Translations under genes and position numbers: made by a program
Notes under the pieces: generated by a model
What the model was told of the DNA's origin: nothing
Seen by the model: the letters and a program-made list of their open reading frames with translations, nothing else
The model's database searches: none
Part shown: piece by piece, positions 1 through 8,678 of the stretch
Layout of the letters: the number at the start of each line of letters is the position of its first letter
How positions within the stretch are numbered: position 1 is the stretch's first letter
Source: Armatimonadota bacterium
GTDB taxonomy: Bacteria; Armatimonadota; Fimbriimonadia; Fimbriimonadales; Fimbriimonadaceae
Assembly: GCA_016789105.1 (NCBI GenBank)
Contig: JAEURN010000009.1
Location: forward strand, 26,451 to 90,450
Length of the DNA: 64,000 bases
Reading direction: 5' to 3'

Positions 1-1
1 C

Positions 2-193
2 CCCGACTTGGACTATTCCGATTTGGAGATCAAAAGCGGGGGGATGGCCGAAATGAGTTACATCGAGGCACGGACGGGCAAGCTTGCCGGAGATGAGCTA
101 AACCGCCGCCGCGAGGCTTTGTTGCGTTATTGCGAGCGAGACACCGAGGCCATGGTTCGGCTTTTCAACCGGATTTGGGAACTCTGTCGCTGA
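2..193 (+). CDS. DUF2779 family protein, C-terminal fragment
   Basis: The frame is open from the left edge and stops at 191-193, so this is the last 63 codons of a gene that begins outside the window. The visible tail contains a YCERDTEAMV segment followed by a short helix. This resembles the C-terminal end of DUF2779, a domain next to nuclease/helicase-like modules in which a YCxxDTxAMV motif is characteristic (family knowledge). The TTG at 8 is an ordinary internal codon. Nothing can be said about function from this fragment alone. It converges on the phosphoesterase gene ending at 268, with a hairpin between them. Confidence 0.6.
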   Translation, partial: PDLDYSDLEIKSGGMAEMSYIEARTGKLAGDELNRRREALLRYCERDTEAMVRLFNRIWELCR

Positions 194-220
194 TTGAGCC
201 ATCCGCCCAACCTTGCCAGG

Positions 221-248
221 ATGGGCCCGGGTTCAAATCCGAGCCCAT
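221..248. terminator. Hairpin between convergent genes
   Basis: Arms at 221-230 and 239-248 pair over 10 bp with one mismatch around an 8-nt loop. It lies between the DUF2779 gene and the convergent phosphoesterase gene, so it could end transcription from both sides. There is no clear T-run. Confidence 0.4.
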
Positions 249-267
249 GAAGCAGATTCGAACCTGG

Positions 268-2793
268 TCAATCGTCGTCGCCAAAGAACCTGGGTTCCAA
301 CCAAAGGCCGAATCGGGGTTTGGGCGTTGGGGAATCTTTGCCCTTGATCGACTTCCACAAGATGTCGTTCAAGTCTTCGTCGATCCGGCTGTCTTCGGTG
401 TAGAGCGGGATCTTTTCACTATCCGACGACCGGTAGGCCGTCTTCTCATTGAGTTGGCAGACGATCTCGCGGGATGGTTGGATGGCTTTGTAGGGCTCCG
501 AGTTGGAAGCCGCATTGCCGAACACGGCTATCGGCGAAGCCACCGCAACGTATTGGTTCATCGGTCGCAACCCCAAGATCAATTCCATTGTGCGGAGCAT
601 GGAATTGGTGTTGTAAAAGGTGCTGTCGTGCGTGCCCTTGCCGATGTAAGGGCTGACCACATAGGCGGTGGACCGGTGGGCGTCGACATGGTCGATTCCG
701 GCTTGGGCATCGTCTTCCAGGATGCAAATGGCCGTTTCTTTCCAAAACTTGGAATGGCTGACGGCTTCAACGAGCTTGCCCACGGCATAGTCGTTGTCGG
801 CGACCTGCGATGACGGGGTGGGGACTCCGGCCCGAGTGCCCAAGGTGTGGTCGTTCCCCAACCTCACGGTTTGGAACCGGGGCATCTCGCCTTGCTCGAC
901 AAATTGCTGGAACTCGCGGTTCCACTCGTCGAACCGGTTTGTCGACTTGAATTCCCCATAAGTTTTGACCCGGGCTTGCCAAGTGAAACCGCCATATTCG
1001 TCGTAGATTGGCGAATCGCTATAGTTGTTGTCGTAGTGCCGGAAGTTGACATTGGTGTGCCCCTGGAGAACGGGGATAAGGGGGTAGCTGTCGCGGGCAT
1101 TGGGATCCAGCGATTTGCGCTTGTCATCGTCACCGACGAACGCAGCAAACATTCCGTAGTTCCGGTAGGTGACTTTGTTGGCGGCCATATTCTCCCAAAT
1201 GTAGCCACTCGCCGGCTTGGCCACGTTTTTTTGGCCAAAAAGCTCGACGGGCTCGCCGTTGACTCCGCCTTCGGTGTCGTAGTTCCGGCCACGGCCGCTG
1301 TAGTTGTAGGGCGTGTTCCGGGATCCGTAGGGCGAAGTGTTGCCACTAAGCGACCATTGCCAACCGTCTTGGCTGACTTCGGCGCAGACATAGAAGTTGT
1401 CCAGCAGAACGAACCGTTCGGCTAAGGCGTGCTGGTTCGGGGTGACGGCGCGGGGGAACAGGGTGAGCTTTGGGTCGCCGTTCCCTTTGGGGATGTCGCC
1501 CAGGACATTGTCATATGTCCGGTTTTCTTTGATGATGTAGATGACGTACTTGATTCCCGGGTTTTGGAATCCGGTGCGCTTGGTGGCGTCGAGCCCGGGC
1601 TTGATTCGGTTGTTGACCACAACTTGGCGCGTTAGGGACTTGAACTCTGACGGTTTGGGTGTGGCCAAGTGGGTCACCGTCCCGGCGATGATATCTTGGA
1701 TGTAGGTGCCTTTTTCTTCCACGGGTGGGTTGTTGGGGTTCATGGCCTGTGTCCCTTTGGCACAGGTGACCAGCATGTGGCCCTTGGATTCCACGACGGC
1801 GGTCGGCAGCCAACCGGTCGGGAAGTAGGCCTCCAGCGCGCCCCTTTTGAGGTCGACGGCGGCGACCGCGTCCATATCGCCGAGGGTGGCGTAAAGCGTG
1901 CGTTCGTCATCCGAGAGGGTGACACCGAGCGGCCCCGCCCCAGGGATGTTGATCATATCGGTCGGCCGCAGCATGATGGTGTCAACGACCCGGTCGCTGG
2001 CCGTGTCGATCACGCTGACGGTGTCGCTGCTGGCGTTGGCGACATAAAGGCGGGTCTGCGCTCGATTGAAGACCATCCCGACCGGCGCGGCCCCGACTTG
2101 GATCGACTTGGCAACCTTTCTCGCCCGCAGGTCGAGAACATCGACGACCCCATCCCTTTCACCGGCGACATAAGCCTTGGTGTCGGCCCCGGCCCCGCGC
2201 GTTTTATAAGCAGCGGCCAGGGGGAAGCCCGTGGTCGGGATTTCGAACAACGGCTTGCCGGTGTCGGTTTGGTAAATGGTCACAGACCCCTGATAACCCG
2301 TTTTGCTGTTGGTCTGGTTGTTGGCAACCAACAACCGGGAACCGTTCGAGTTGAACGACATCCCGGCAAAGTTGTAGGGGAGTCCCCGGTCTTTGGGGGC
2401 TTGCGCTTTGATCGGCGTATCGATTTCGGAAAGCATTCCGTCAACCAGCGAATAGTGGGTGACCATGTCTTGGGCACCGCGGGAGACATAGACATCGCCG
2501 GTCTTGGGGTGGATGGCGATCCCGAAATACAGGCCGACCTTTTCCGGGTTGTCCTTGCTTGTCTTGTAGTCGATTTGGGAGACGATCTTCCCGGTTGCGA
2601 CATCGACACAGGAGAGTTTTTGGCGGAAGCCTATTGTGGTGACAACGGCAAACCGCTTATCGGCAGTGGCCACCATGTTGACCGGGTAGGAGCCGACTTC
2701 TTGGTGGGTTCCGAGCGGCGTGATGAGTTTGCCGACCGGCAACATTTGGCCCTGTTGCGCCAGGGCGGCGGCGGCGAGCGCGGACACCATCAT
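268..2793 (-). CDS. YncE-like beta-propeller / alkaline-phosphatase-superfamily phosphoesterase
   Basis: This 841-aa protein has two parts. Residues about 35-380 carry repeated YVTN-type blades (for example RLYVANASSDTVSVIDT), forming a 7-bladed-type propeller. Residues about 400-770 resemble the phosphoesterase family (phospholipase C/acid phosphatase-like) with KYVIYIIKENRTYDNVLGD, where the metal-binding Asn/Thr region normally lies, and a later EDDAQAGIDHVDAHR segment typical of the metal site. The combination is known from many bacteria as YncE family/alkaline phosphatase family bifunctional proteins, usually secreted. The N-terminus MMVSALAAAALAQ is a short signal-like stretch; no upstream in-frame start exists before a stop. 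The substrate is unknown. It follows the PEP-CTERM gene on the same strand, separated by a strong hairpin. Confidence 0.85.
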   Translation of the reverse strand: MMVSALAAAALAQQGQMLPVGKLITPLGTHQEVGSYPVNMVATADKRFAVVTTIGFRQKLSCVDVATGKIVSQIDYKTSKDNPEKVGLYFGIAIHPKTGDVYVSRGAQDMVTHYSLVDGMLSEIDTPIKAQAPKDRGLPYNFAGMSFNSNGSRLLVANNQTNSKTGYQGSVTIYQTDTGKPLFEIPTTGFPLAAAYKTRGAGADTKAYVAGERDGVVDVLDLRARKVAKSIQVGAAPVGMVFNRAQTRLYVANASSDTVSVIDTASDRVVDTIMLRPTDMINIPGAGPLGVTLSDDERTLYATLGDMDAVAAVDLKRGALEAYFPTGWLPTAVVESKGHMLVTCAKGTQAMNPNNPPVEEKGTYIQDIIAGTVTHLATPKPSEFKSLTRQVVVNNRIKPGLDATKRTGFQNPGIKYVIYIIKENRTYDNVLGDIPKGNGDPKLTLFPRAVTPNQHALAERFVLLDNFYVCAEVSQDGWQWSLSGNTSPYGSRNTPYNYSGRGRNYDTEGGVNGEPVELFGQKNVAKPASGYIWENMAANKVTYRNYGMFAAFVGDDDKRKSLDPNARDSYPLIPVLQGHTNVNFRHYDNNYSDSPIYDEYGGFTWQARVKTYGEFKSTNRFDEWNREFQQFVEQGEMPRFQTVRLGNDHTLGTRAGVPTPSSQVADNDYAVGKLVEAVSHSKFWKETAICILEDDAQAGIDHVDAHRSTAYVVSPYIGKGTHDSTFYNTNSMLRTMELILGLRPMNQYVAVASPIAVFGNAASNSEPYKAIQPSREIVCQLNEKTAYRSSDSEKIPLYTEDSRIDEDLNDILWKSIKGKDSPTPKPRFGLWLEPRFFGDDD

Positions 2794-2850
2794 GCCCCGA
2801 ACTTTACCGGGCTTTCGGTCAGATTATTGTTAAGGGACGCCCATTAGGGA

Positions 2851-2894
2851 ACGGTCGATGGTGCGTCAGTATCCCTGAGGGCACCATCGACCGT
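2851..2894. terminator. 14-bp perfect inverted repeat
   Basis: Arms at 2851-2864 and 2881-2894 are perfectly complementary over 14 bp with a 16-nt loop. It sits directly after the stop of the PEP-CTERM gene (minus strand) and about 60 nt before the start of the phosphoesterase gene, so a terminator or an mRNA-stabilising hairpin is likely. There is no T-run. Confidence 0.45.
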
Positions 2895-2903
2895 GCAAGC
2901 GAG

Positions 2904-3647
2904 TTACTTCTTCCGCCTCTTCAGCAGGGGCAGCAAAACAATGCCCAAAGCGAAGGTCGCCGGCTCCGGAACCGTTTCAATCGTCCCGTTGAGTTCAAAA
3001 GCAAGGTTGGCTCCCGTGCTGTTGGTCCAGGTGCCCCAGCCCCCGCCCGCGCTGTTTTGGGACAGATAGTTGGAGATTCCGCTGCCCGTCCCGCTGAATG
3101 CCCAGGCAAAGGTGGCGTTGTTCGACCCGGAAACCCCGAAGTTGAGGTAGTAGTTGCCGCCAGTCCCCAATCCGATCGGTGCTCCGGAAAGGTCGAATGT
3201 GGTCTTGTAGAAGTTGAAGCCGGTATTGGCGCCGGTCCCAGCGGCCGCGAATGCGGTGGAAACGGCACTGTCCCCCGCGCTGAAAGTCCGTGTAAAGAGC
3301 ACGGTGTGGGTCGGGTTTCCGCCCCCGTCGGCCGCTAGGATGTTGATTTCGTAGGTTCCAATGGCCGAATTGGGGAGTTGGCTGAGCCCGAGCCCGTTCA
3401 AAGCGAATCCGGTTACCGATAGCGAGGTCAATTGGTAATCGTTGCTGGAATCGATGGCGAGGTTAAAGTTGTCGGCCGCCGTGATGTGGCTGGGGCCGGC
3501 CCCGTTGGTCGAATAGCGATCAGAGACGGCAACGCCGTTGGCGGCCCCAAAATTGGGGGTTTGGTTGATGTTGAACGGCGACGAGGCATGCGCCAACGCG
3601 GCGATCCCGGCGGCAAAAACCGCCAAAAGGCATTTAAGGTTGTTCAA
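2904..3647 (-). CDS. PEP-CTERM sorting-domain secreted protein
   Basis: The 247-aa product has a signal peptide (residues about 1-21, ending near ALAHA) and ends with the tripartite PEP-CTERM signal: VPEPATFALG, a hydrophobic helix, then the basic tail KRRKK. Between them is a beta-rich Gly/Ser/Asn domain of the choice-of-anchor kind, with no catalytic motif. In known systems an exosortase (EpsH/XrtA type) recognises the PEP motif and processes the protein during export, often with exopolysaccharide. No exosortase gene lies in this window. Function is probably structural or adhesive, but that is inference. Confidence 0.85.
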   Translation of the reverse strand: MNNLKCLLAVFAAGIAALAHASSPFNINQTPNFGAANGVAVSDRYSTNGAGPSHITAADNFNLAIDSSNDYQLTSLSVTGFALNGLGLSQLPNSAIGTYEINILAADGGGNPTHTVLFTRTFSAGDSAVSTAFAAAGTGANTGFNFYKTTFDLSGAPIGLGTGGNYYLNFGVSGSNNATFAWAFSGTGSGISNYLSQNSAGGGWGTWTNSTGANLAFELNGTIETVPEPATFALGIVLLPLLKRRKK

Positions 3648-3791
3648 TTGTGTGCTCCTTTCCAGTTGCGGTGGGCAAAGCCCAAATCATGCGGTGCCAA
3701 TTGGCATCTGCTCCATTATGCCGCATATTCTTTGCACGGCATTCGGCTCTTCATATTAAACCTAGTAAAATTACTGATTCTCCCAATAGGA

Positions 3792-3826
3792 TTGACACAG
3801 GGGGAGGGGGGGGGGGGGGGTACATT
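3792..3826 (+). promoter_or_regulatory. Candidate promoter containing a poly-G spacer
   Basis: A perfect -35 hexamer TTGACA at 3792-3797 is followed by 5 G, one A and 15 G (3806-3820), then TACATT at 3821-3826 as a -10-like box. The spacer is now 23 bp, longer than the usual 16-19. Loss of about six G would bring it to 17. The first ATG of the downstream gene is at 3833, near the expected transcription start, so the message would be almost leaderless. Confidence 0.4.
3806..3820. repeat. Homopolymer run of 15 G
   Basis: Fifteen consecutive G (preceded by 5 G and one A at 3800-3805). Tracts this long slip readily during replication and are typical of phase-variable loci. The exact length in an assembly may also be a sequencing artefact. 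Confidence 0.9.
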
Positions 3827-3832
3827 GTTGGA

Positions 3833-4348
3833 ATGATAATGGGATTTATTGGAGTTTGCCTTCAATTCGATCCAACGTGGGAATTGCAAACGAGGCCGAT
3901 CTTGACGATCACGACGTTTGAGACTGTTGGCCCGACCACAATAAACAGTGGAGAAACTTCAATAAATGTTCCTGTTTCAACTCACAGCTGGCAAAAAGCA
4001 AAATCATGCGTTGAAACGAGTCAAGGCGGTTCAGGAAGTCCAGCTTGGACAACACCAGTTGCCAACCTATATGATTCGACCGTGGGTCCGATTCTCGTTA
4101 CTTGTGGCGGCGTATCACTGGCCCCAAATTTCGTCTATCATAAGGCGATGAAAGTGGATTGATATTGTCAATATGATGTTGTTCTAGTCAACGGGTATCC
4201 AACAGTTCAAAACTACGTGCAGCCGGCGGTCGAAACATGGCAAGAAAACGTTCCGATTGGCCCAAGCAGAACGAGAGTCCTAAGCAGTTTTGCTGGAACT
4301 GAGGCTGTCGACGTGTTTGACGAGTATGAGGGCCCTATCAGAAATTGA
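3833..4348 (+). pseudogene. Unrecognised protein interrupted by an in-frame TGA
   Basis: From ATG 3833 the frame encodes 109 residues (starting MIMGFIGVCLQFD), reaches TGA at 4160-4162, then stays open for another 61 codons until TGA at 4346-4348. The part after the stop (beginning YCQYDVVLVNGYP) looks like normal protein and continues in the same frame, so a single nonsense change, perhaps from a Trp codon, probably broke one gene of about 171 codons. No known domain, signal peptide or membrane segment is evident. The region is much more AT-rich than its surroundings and is the reverse orientation to both flanking genes, suggesting recent acquisition. It may instead be two short genes. The orphan gene at 4378 follows 29 nt later on the same strand. 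Confidence 0.5.
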
Positions 4349-4377
4349 ATACCTAAGAAGGTAATTGGGAGCGCCAT

Positions 4378-5235
4378 ATGCTAGTTGCATCAGTGATGTT
4401 TTTCGTAGGCCAGTTAACTTTTCATATTAGCGGGACAAGGGATTCTGCAGTAGTTTGTATTTCTAGGCATTCATTGCCTAGTGACTTGCCCCATATCAGA
4501 AAGGATCTGGAGGTGTATTCTAAAGAGCACTTTTGGGAAGAGAAAGAGTTTTTTGGACTTGGAGTTGCATTTATTGACAGAGACGCGATCGGATTGACTG
4601 CGTCAGAAGACAAACTAATCTTAGCAAGAGGATGTTTGGGTGATGTGGAGCAGAATGATTTTGCATCAGCACTTGCTCGGAGAGTAGCGTCAACTTTTGG
4701 AAACGAGTCACTGAAATCGTTGCCATCAAACGGGAGCTTATGGATTTCAATCCAGCCAAATGGGAGGCTAACGTTTGCGGATCGTGCTGGAATTCCTGGT
4801 TTTGTCAGATTTTCAACAGGCTTTCCGCCGAAGTCCCTTTCGATTCCATTTCAATCCCTGCGCAATTCTCGCTTGACATCATCTTCAACATCGTTGAGTG
4901 ATCAATACACTATAACAGCTTTCGGATCTGATGCTGAGACACGGGCGAAACTTATCCAGAATAGCGTTGCATACATAACTGAGGAGAGATTGAAATATTC
5001 GCAGAATTTGGCAAATATTTGCAGTGAACTGGGGACTAGTGGTAATGGTTCATTTGAGAGATACGAGATATTGGGAAATAAAAATATGTCGGGTGCTGTA
5101 ATCTCTGAATTGCTTCCCGAACTGAATGTGCCGGCTGATTTTGCAGGTCGAAGTATGAGCGGGGCCAATATGATCATTACTCTTGAATTCAGAATTGGTG
5201 AGAGATCGCAACTGGTTAACATAATAATCAAGTAA
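4378..5235 (+). CDS. Unrecognised AT-rich protein, 285 aa
   Basis: I do not recognise a family. The start ATG 4378 has a good ribosome site (GGGAG, 6 nt upstream spacing). The N-terminus MLVASVMFFVGQLTF is hydrophobic and could be a signal anchor; the rest is soluble, with a Ser/Thr-rich middle (around residues 160-180) and a C-terminal half of mixed alpha/beta character. Codon use and base composition differ clearly from the flanking GC-rich genes, as in the preceding interrupted gene, so both probably arrived together. It converges on the HerA-like ATPase gene, 3 nt apart. Confidence 0.6.
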   Translation: MLVASVMFFVGQLTFHISGTRDSAVVCISRHSLPSDLPHIRKDLEVYSKEHFWEEKEFFGLGVAFIDRDAIGLTASEDKLILARGCLGDVEQNDFASALARRVASTFGNESLKSLPSNGSLWISIQPNGRLTFADRAGIPGFVRFSTGFPPKSLSIPFQSLRNSRLTSSSTSLSDQYTITAFGSDAETRAKLIQNSVAYITEERLKYSQNLANICSELGTSGNGSFERYEILGNKNMSGAVISELLPELNVPADFAGRSMSGANMIITLEFRIGERSQLVNIIIK

Positions 5236-5238
5236 AGA

Positions 5239-6762
5239 TTATCTCCCTTTGAACAGTCCGCCCAAGATCCCCCGGAGGATGCTCCCGCTGTTCTTGCTCA
5301 GCTCGCGGCCGATTTGCGAGCCTGCCGAGCGCATGGCGGATTTCATCATGGCTTCGACCGGGGTGTCGCGGGTGGATCGGGCGCGCGAGGTGACGCGCTG
5401 CACTTTCTCCCTTTCTTTGGCCGCCTGGGCATCGGCTTTTGCCTGGGCTTCGGCCTGTTCGGCCCGTTCAGCTTCAAGGGCGGCTTGTTCAGCCCGTTTG
5501 CTCAGGACTTCGTAAGCCGATTCGCGGTCAACGACGTTTTCGTAAATGGCGCCGACGGGGGAATCGGCCATCACTTGCCTCCGCTCATCGGGAGTGGCCG
5601 GCCCAAGGCGGGATGATGGCGGCCGGATGAGTGTTTTTTGCACGACGATGGGGGTGCCTTTGCCTTCCAAGGTGCTGACGAGGGCTTCGCCGACGCCGAG
5701 TTGGGTGATGACCTCTTCCGTGCTGAAATCCGGGTTTTCGCGGAAGGTGGTGGCGGCCGCCTTGACGGCTTTTTGGTCGCGCGGGGTGAAGGCCCGCAAG
5801 GCATGCTGATACCGGTTGCCCAGTTGGCCGAGAACGGCATCGGGGATATCGAGCGGGTTTTGGGTGACGAAATAGACGCCGACGCCTTTGGACCGGATGA
5901 GCCGCACGACTTGCTCGACTTTGTCCACAAGGGGCTTGGGCGCATCCGAGAACAGCAGGTGGGCTTCGTCAAAGAAGAAAACTAACTTGGGTTGGTCGGG
6001 GTCGCCGACTTCTGGGAGTTCTTCGAACAATTCGCTCAGCAGCCAAAGCAAAAATGTCGCGTAGAGCTTGGGCGATTGCATGAGCTTGTCGGCGGCCAGG
6101 ATGTTGATGTAGCCCAACCCATCCCGCGTTGTCCGCATGAGGTCTTTGAGATCCAGGGCAGGTTCGCCGAAGAAGTTCTCTCCTCCCTGTTGCTCCAAAA
6201 CAAGCAGGGCGCGTTGGATCGCGCCGACGCTGGCGCCGCTCACCTGCCCGTATTCGCTTTGAATGTCTTTGGCGTTTTGCGCGATGAAGTTGAGCATCCC
6301 CCTCAAGTCCTTGAGGTCGAGCATGAGGAGGTTCTGGTCGTCGGTGATTTTGAAGGCGATGTTGAGTACCCCTTCTTGGGTTTCGTTGAGTTCCAGCAAC
6401 CGGGCAAGCAAAAGCGGCCCCATTTCGCTGATGGTCGTCCGGATGCGGTGGCCTTGTTCGGCAAAGAGATCCCAAAAAATGACAGGGCTTGCTTTGTAGC
6501 CATATGGCGAAAGCCCAATTTGTTGCGCCCGCTCTTCCAGTTTGGGGTTGCCGCCGCCAGCCTGGCACATCCCGCTCAAGTCACCCTTCACGTCGGCCAT
6601 GAATACCGGTGTTCCCATCGCCGAAAACTGTTCAGCCAAGATTTGCAGGGTAACGGTTTTGCCGGTGCCCGTCGCCCCGGCAATTAGGCCGTGCCGGTTG
6701 CTGAGTTTGGGGAGCTGGTAGACGGGCTCGGTTGATTTGCCAACAAAGATCGGTTCGGCCAT
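5239..6762 (-). CDS. HerA-like ATPase (DUF853 / YjgR family)
   Basis: The 507-aa protein resembles E. coli YjgR and its DUF853 relatives, P-loop ATPases of the HerA/FtsK class. Near the N-terminus [19 protein letters not shown] contains the Walker A motif (residues 29-36), and [13 protein letters not shown] around residue 260 is Walker B. The C-terminal part (from about 430) is an Ala/Glu/Lys-rich predicted coiled coil, then a Gly-rich tail. I start at 6762 ([10 protein letters not shown]), because this aligns with the usual start of the family; an in-frame ATG at 6819 would add 19 residues. The biological role of the family is not settled. It diverges from the oxidoreductase gene at 6840. 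Confidence 0.85.
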   Translation of the reverse strand: MAEPIFVGKSTEPVYQLPKLSNRHGLIAGATGTGKTVTLQILAEQFSAMGTPVFMADVKGDLSGMCQAGGGNPKLEERAQQIGLSPYGYKASPVIFWDLFAEQGHRIRTTISEMGPLLLARLLELNETQEGVLNIAFKITDDQNLLMLDLKDLRGMLNFIAQNAKDIQSEYGQVSGASVGAIQRALLVLEQQGGENFFGEPALDLKDLMRTTRDGLGYINILAADKLMQSPKLYATFLLWLLSELFEELPEVGDPDQPKLVFFFDEAHLLFSDAPKPLVDKVEQVVRLIRSKGVGVYFVTQNPLDIPDAVLGQLGNRYQHALRAFTPRDQKAVKAAATTFRENPDFSTEEVITQLGVGEALVSTLEGKGTPIVVQKTLIRPPSSRLGPATPDERRQVMADSPVGAIYENVVDRESAYEVLSKRAEQAALEAERAEQAEAQAKADAQAAKEREKVQRVTSRARSTRDTPVEAMMKSAMRSAGSQIGRELSKNSGSILRGILGGLFKGR

Positions 6763-6839
6763 GACTGATAGGGATGATAACCCAACCGGGCCGGTTGACG
6801 GGGCAACCTCGGGAATCATGTTGGTAACATGGCTGGCGT

Positions 6840-7916
6840 ATGGCTAAGAAGTTGAAAGTCGGGGTTATCGGAACCGGGATGATCGCCAATCACGCCCATC
6901 TTCCCGGGTACGCCTCCATTCCCGACGAGGTCGAAGTCAAGTGGCTTTGCGATATCAAGCCCGACATTCTGAAAGAAAACGCGACCAAGTGGGGCGTTTC
7001 AAAGACGACGGCCGACTACCGGGATATTTTGAAAGACCCCGAGATCGACGCTGTCAGCGTTGCCACCCCGAATTTGGAGCACATGCAAATGACAGTGGAC
7101 GCCCTCAAGGCTGGCAAGCACGTGATTTGCGAAAAGCCGTTGAGCATGAATGCCGAGCAGAGCAAGGCGATGTGCCGGGCGGCCAAAGAAAGCGGAAAGG
7201 TGTTGCAAGTCGGCTTGCAGTACCGTTTCTGCGGCCCCGGCGTCTTCATGAAGGATTACATTTCCAAAGGCCACATGGGCGACATCTATTACGGCCGGGC
7301 GCAGGCGATGCGCCGCCGGGGTGTCCCTGGTTGGGGGGTCTTTACCAACAAGGCCAAACAAGGCGGTGGCCCGCTCATCGACATCGGGGTGCACATCCTC
7401 GACTTCACCCTCCATCTGATGGGCTATCCCAAACCCGTTGCGGCAACCGGCATGACTTGGGATCTGCTGGGCAAGAACCCGGAGATCGTCAACTTCATGG
7501 GCGATTTCGACCGGGATGCCTTCACGGTGGAAGACATGGCGGCGGCCATGATCCGGTTTGAAGGCGGCCAAATGGTGTTGTTGGAAAGCTCGTTCATGGC
7601 CAACATCGCCGAAGAGTTTTTCAAAACGACTTTGATGGGCACCAAAAGCGGTGCTGAGGTCTATCCGGCGTTTAACGATGACCCGATCGTCATCTTTAGC
7701 GAACGCGACCGCCAATGCTTTAACGAACGCCCGGTGAACATCCCGCACGTGGCCAGTTCCCACGTCAAAGAAGTTCAAGAGTTCGTGCGGACCATTCGCG
7801 AAGGCGGCGAGTCGCTCGTCCCCGGCGAGCACGGATTGATCCTGAACGCCATTTTCGACGCGGTCTACAAGAGCGCCGAAACCGGCAAAGAAGAACGGAT
7901 CGACGTCAGCTACTGA
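6840..7916 (+). CDS. Gfo/Idh/MocA family oxidoreductase
   Basis: A 358-aa NAD(P)-dependent dehydrogenase. The N-terminal Rossmann fold has [18 protein letters not shown] (residues about 6-23), and the family signature EKPLSMN (catalytic Lys) lies near residue 100. The C-terminal substrate domain has [21 protein letters not shown], holding the conserved Asp/His of the active site. Family members oxidise or reduce sugars, inositols and related polyols; the exact substrate cannot be read from the sequence. Single gene, divergent from the HerA-like gene and ending in a strong hairpin. Confidence 0.9.
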   Translation: MAKKLKVGVIGTGMIANHAHLPGYASIPDEVEVKWLCDIKPDILKENATKWGVSKTTADYRDILKDPEIDAVSVATPNLEHMQMTVDALKAGKHVICEKPLSMNAEQSKAMCRAAKESGKVLQVGLQYRFCGPGVFMKDYISKGHMGDIYYGRAQAMRRRGVPGWGVFTNKAKQGGGPLIDIGVHILDFTLHLMGYPKPVAATGMTWDLLGKNPEIVNFMGDFDRDAFTVEDMAAAMIRFEGGQMVLLESSFMANIAEEFFKTTLMGTKSGAEVYPAFNDDPIVIFSERDRQCFNERPVNIPHVASSHVKEVQEFVRTIREGGESLVPGEHGLILNAIFDAVYKSAETGKEERIDVSY

Positions 7917-7921
7917 CTTAT

Positions 7922-7949
7922 TGGCCCCTCTCCTTGAGGAGAGGGGCCA
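7922..7949. terminator. Perfect 12-bp hairpin between convergent genes
   Basis: Arms 7922-7933 and 7938-7949 pair perfectly around a TTGA loop. It lies in the 36-nt gap between the oxidoreductase (ends 7916) and the DUF899 gene (ends 7953), so it can serve both strands. Confidence 0.65.
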
Positions 7950-7952
7950 TCT

Positions 7953-8516
7953 TCAACCCGCAGGCTCCCAGTCCGAGCCGCCGATGAGTTCCCACAACGG
8001 CCAAATCGGGCAAAAGTCATCGCCGGGGCCAAACGGCGTGTTGTTCAAACGGGTCACTGTCCCATCAGACGATTTGCGGAATGCGCTGATGCCGGGCAGA
8101 AGGGACGCCCGGCCGTCACCGCTTTCTTGCGCCGGCTGGAAGTACCCCATATCTTGTGAAAAAGCCCGATCGGCATCCCGAACCATGCGGTAATCCCAAT
8201 TGTGCGAGGCTTGCATGGCCCGTTGGGTTTCCAAACTGTCCATGTTGCACAGTGCAACCTCGGCTTTGGTGCGAAGAATGGGAACGATCGGGTTCAGGGT
8301 GTCAGCCCACAGCGTGCAATATTGGCACCCTTTGCCCATGTTGTGGATGACATAGAGGAAATCCTTGCCGCCAAAGAGTTCAGCGAGTTTCACCGGCCCA
8401 TCGGCCGATTCAAATTCGTAATTGGCAACCGGCTCGGGGGGATTGGCCTTCCTGGCCTCGGCGAGTTGCTGTTTGAGTTCAATAATCTGTGATTCGAGTT
8501 CGGCTGGGCTCGGCAT
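7953..8516 (-). CDS. DUF899-like thioredoxin-fold protein
   Basis: The 187-aa protein begins with a short coiled-coil-like segment (LESQIIELKQQLAEARK), then a thioredoxin-like core with GKGCQYCTLWADTLN, a CxxC pair at the expected helix start. This layout and the later FCPIWPLWELIGG tail match DUF899 proteins, which are predicted thiol/disulfide or peroxide-linked proteins. No signal peptide, so cytoplasmic. Function is inferred from the fold only. An AT-rich palindrome lies 18 nt upstream of the start. Confidence 0.75.
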   Translation of the reverse strand: MPSPAELESQIIELKQQLAEARKANPPEPVANYEFESADGPVKLAELFGGKDFLYVIHNMGKGCQYCTLWADTLNPIVPILRTKAEVALCNMDSLETQRAMQASHNWDYRMVRDADRAFSQDMGYFQPAQESGDGRASLLPGISAFRKSSDGTVTRLNNTPFGPGDDFCPIWPLWELIGGSDWEPAG

Positions 8517-8534
8517 CGCGACAGCATACCACTA

Positions 8535-8554
8535 ATGCAACAAATTAGTTGCAT
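8535..8554. promoter_or_regulatory. Palindrome upstream of the DUF899 gene
   Basis: ATGCAAC (8535-8541) and GTTGCAT (8548-8554) form a perfect inverted repeat with an AAATTA spacer. Its size, AT content and position 18 nt before the start codon at 8516 look like an operator for a dimeric repressor (MarR/TetR type), but it might only be a weak hairpin ending the preceding small gene. Confidence 0.4.
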
Positions 8555-8558
8555 GAAA

Positions 8559-8660
8559 TCAGTGGGAGCGGAAAAGCACTTCGTAGAGCAAGAGGATCAC
8601 CGTCACAAACGCCGCCGAAAACCAGAGGATCGGCACATGTTTCACCTGGATTCTGGGCAC
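8559..8660 (-). CDS. Possible 33-aa single-span membrane peptide
   Basis: A GTG start at 8658-8660 begins a 33-codon frame, MPRIQVKHVPILWFSAAF... ending LYEVLFRSH at TGA 8559-8561. It has a basic N-terminus, one hydrophobic helix of about 17-19 residues and a short charged tail. It starts 18 nt after the stop of the S41 protease on the same strand, with an AAAGGT ribosome-site-like sequence in the gap, so it may be co-transcribed. No homology is recognised; a gene this short can be chance. Confidence 0.4.
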   Translation of the reverse strand: MPRIQVKHVPILWFSAAFVTVILLLYEVLFRSH

Positions 8661-8678
8661 GGTTAGAGGTTACCTTTG

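Noticed and set aside
221..248. tRNA-like TTCAAATCC inside a hairpin
   Set aside because: The flanking bases do not form a T-stem and no anticodon or acceptor arm can be drawn; it fits a hairpin between convergent genes.
1669..2847. Long plus-strand open frame opposite the phosphoesterase
   Set aside because: It is a GC-driven antisense frame; the minus strand has clear domain motifs throughout.
4160..4162. Selenocysteine or reassigned TGA
   Set aside because: TGA is used as a normal stop throughout the window and no SECIS-like hairpin is evident just downstream; a nonsense mutation is simpler.
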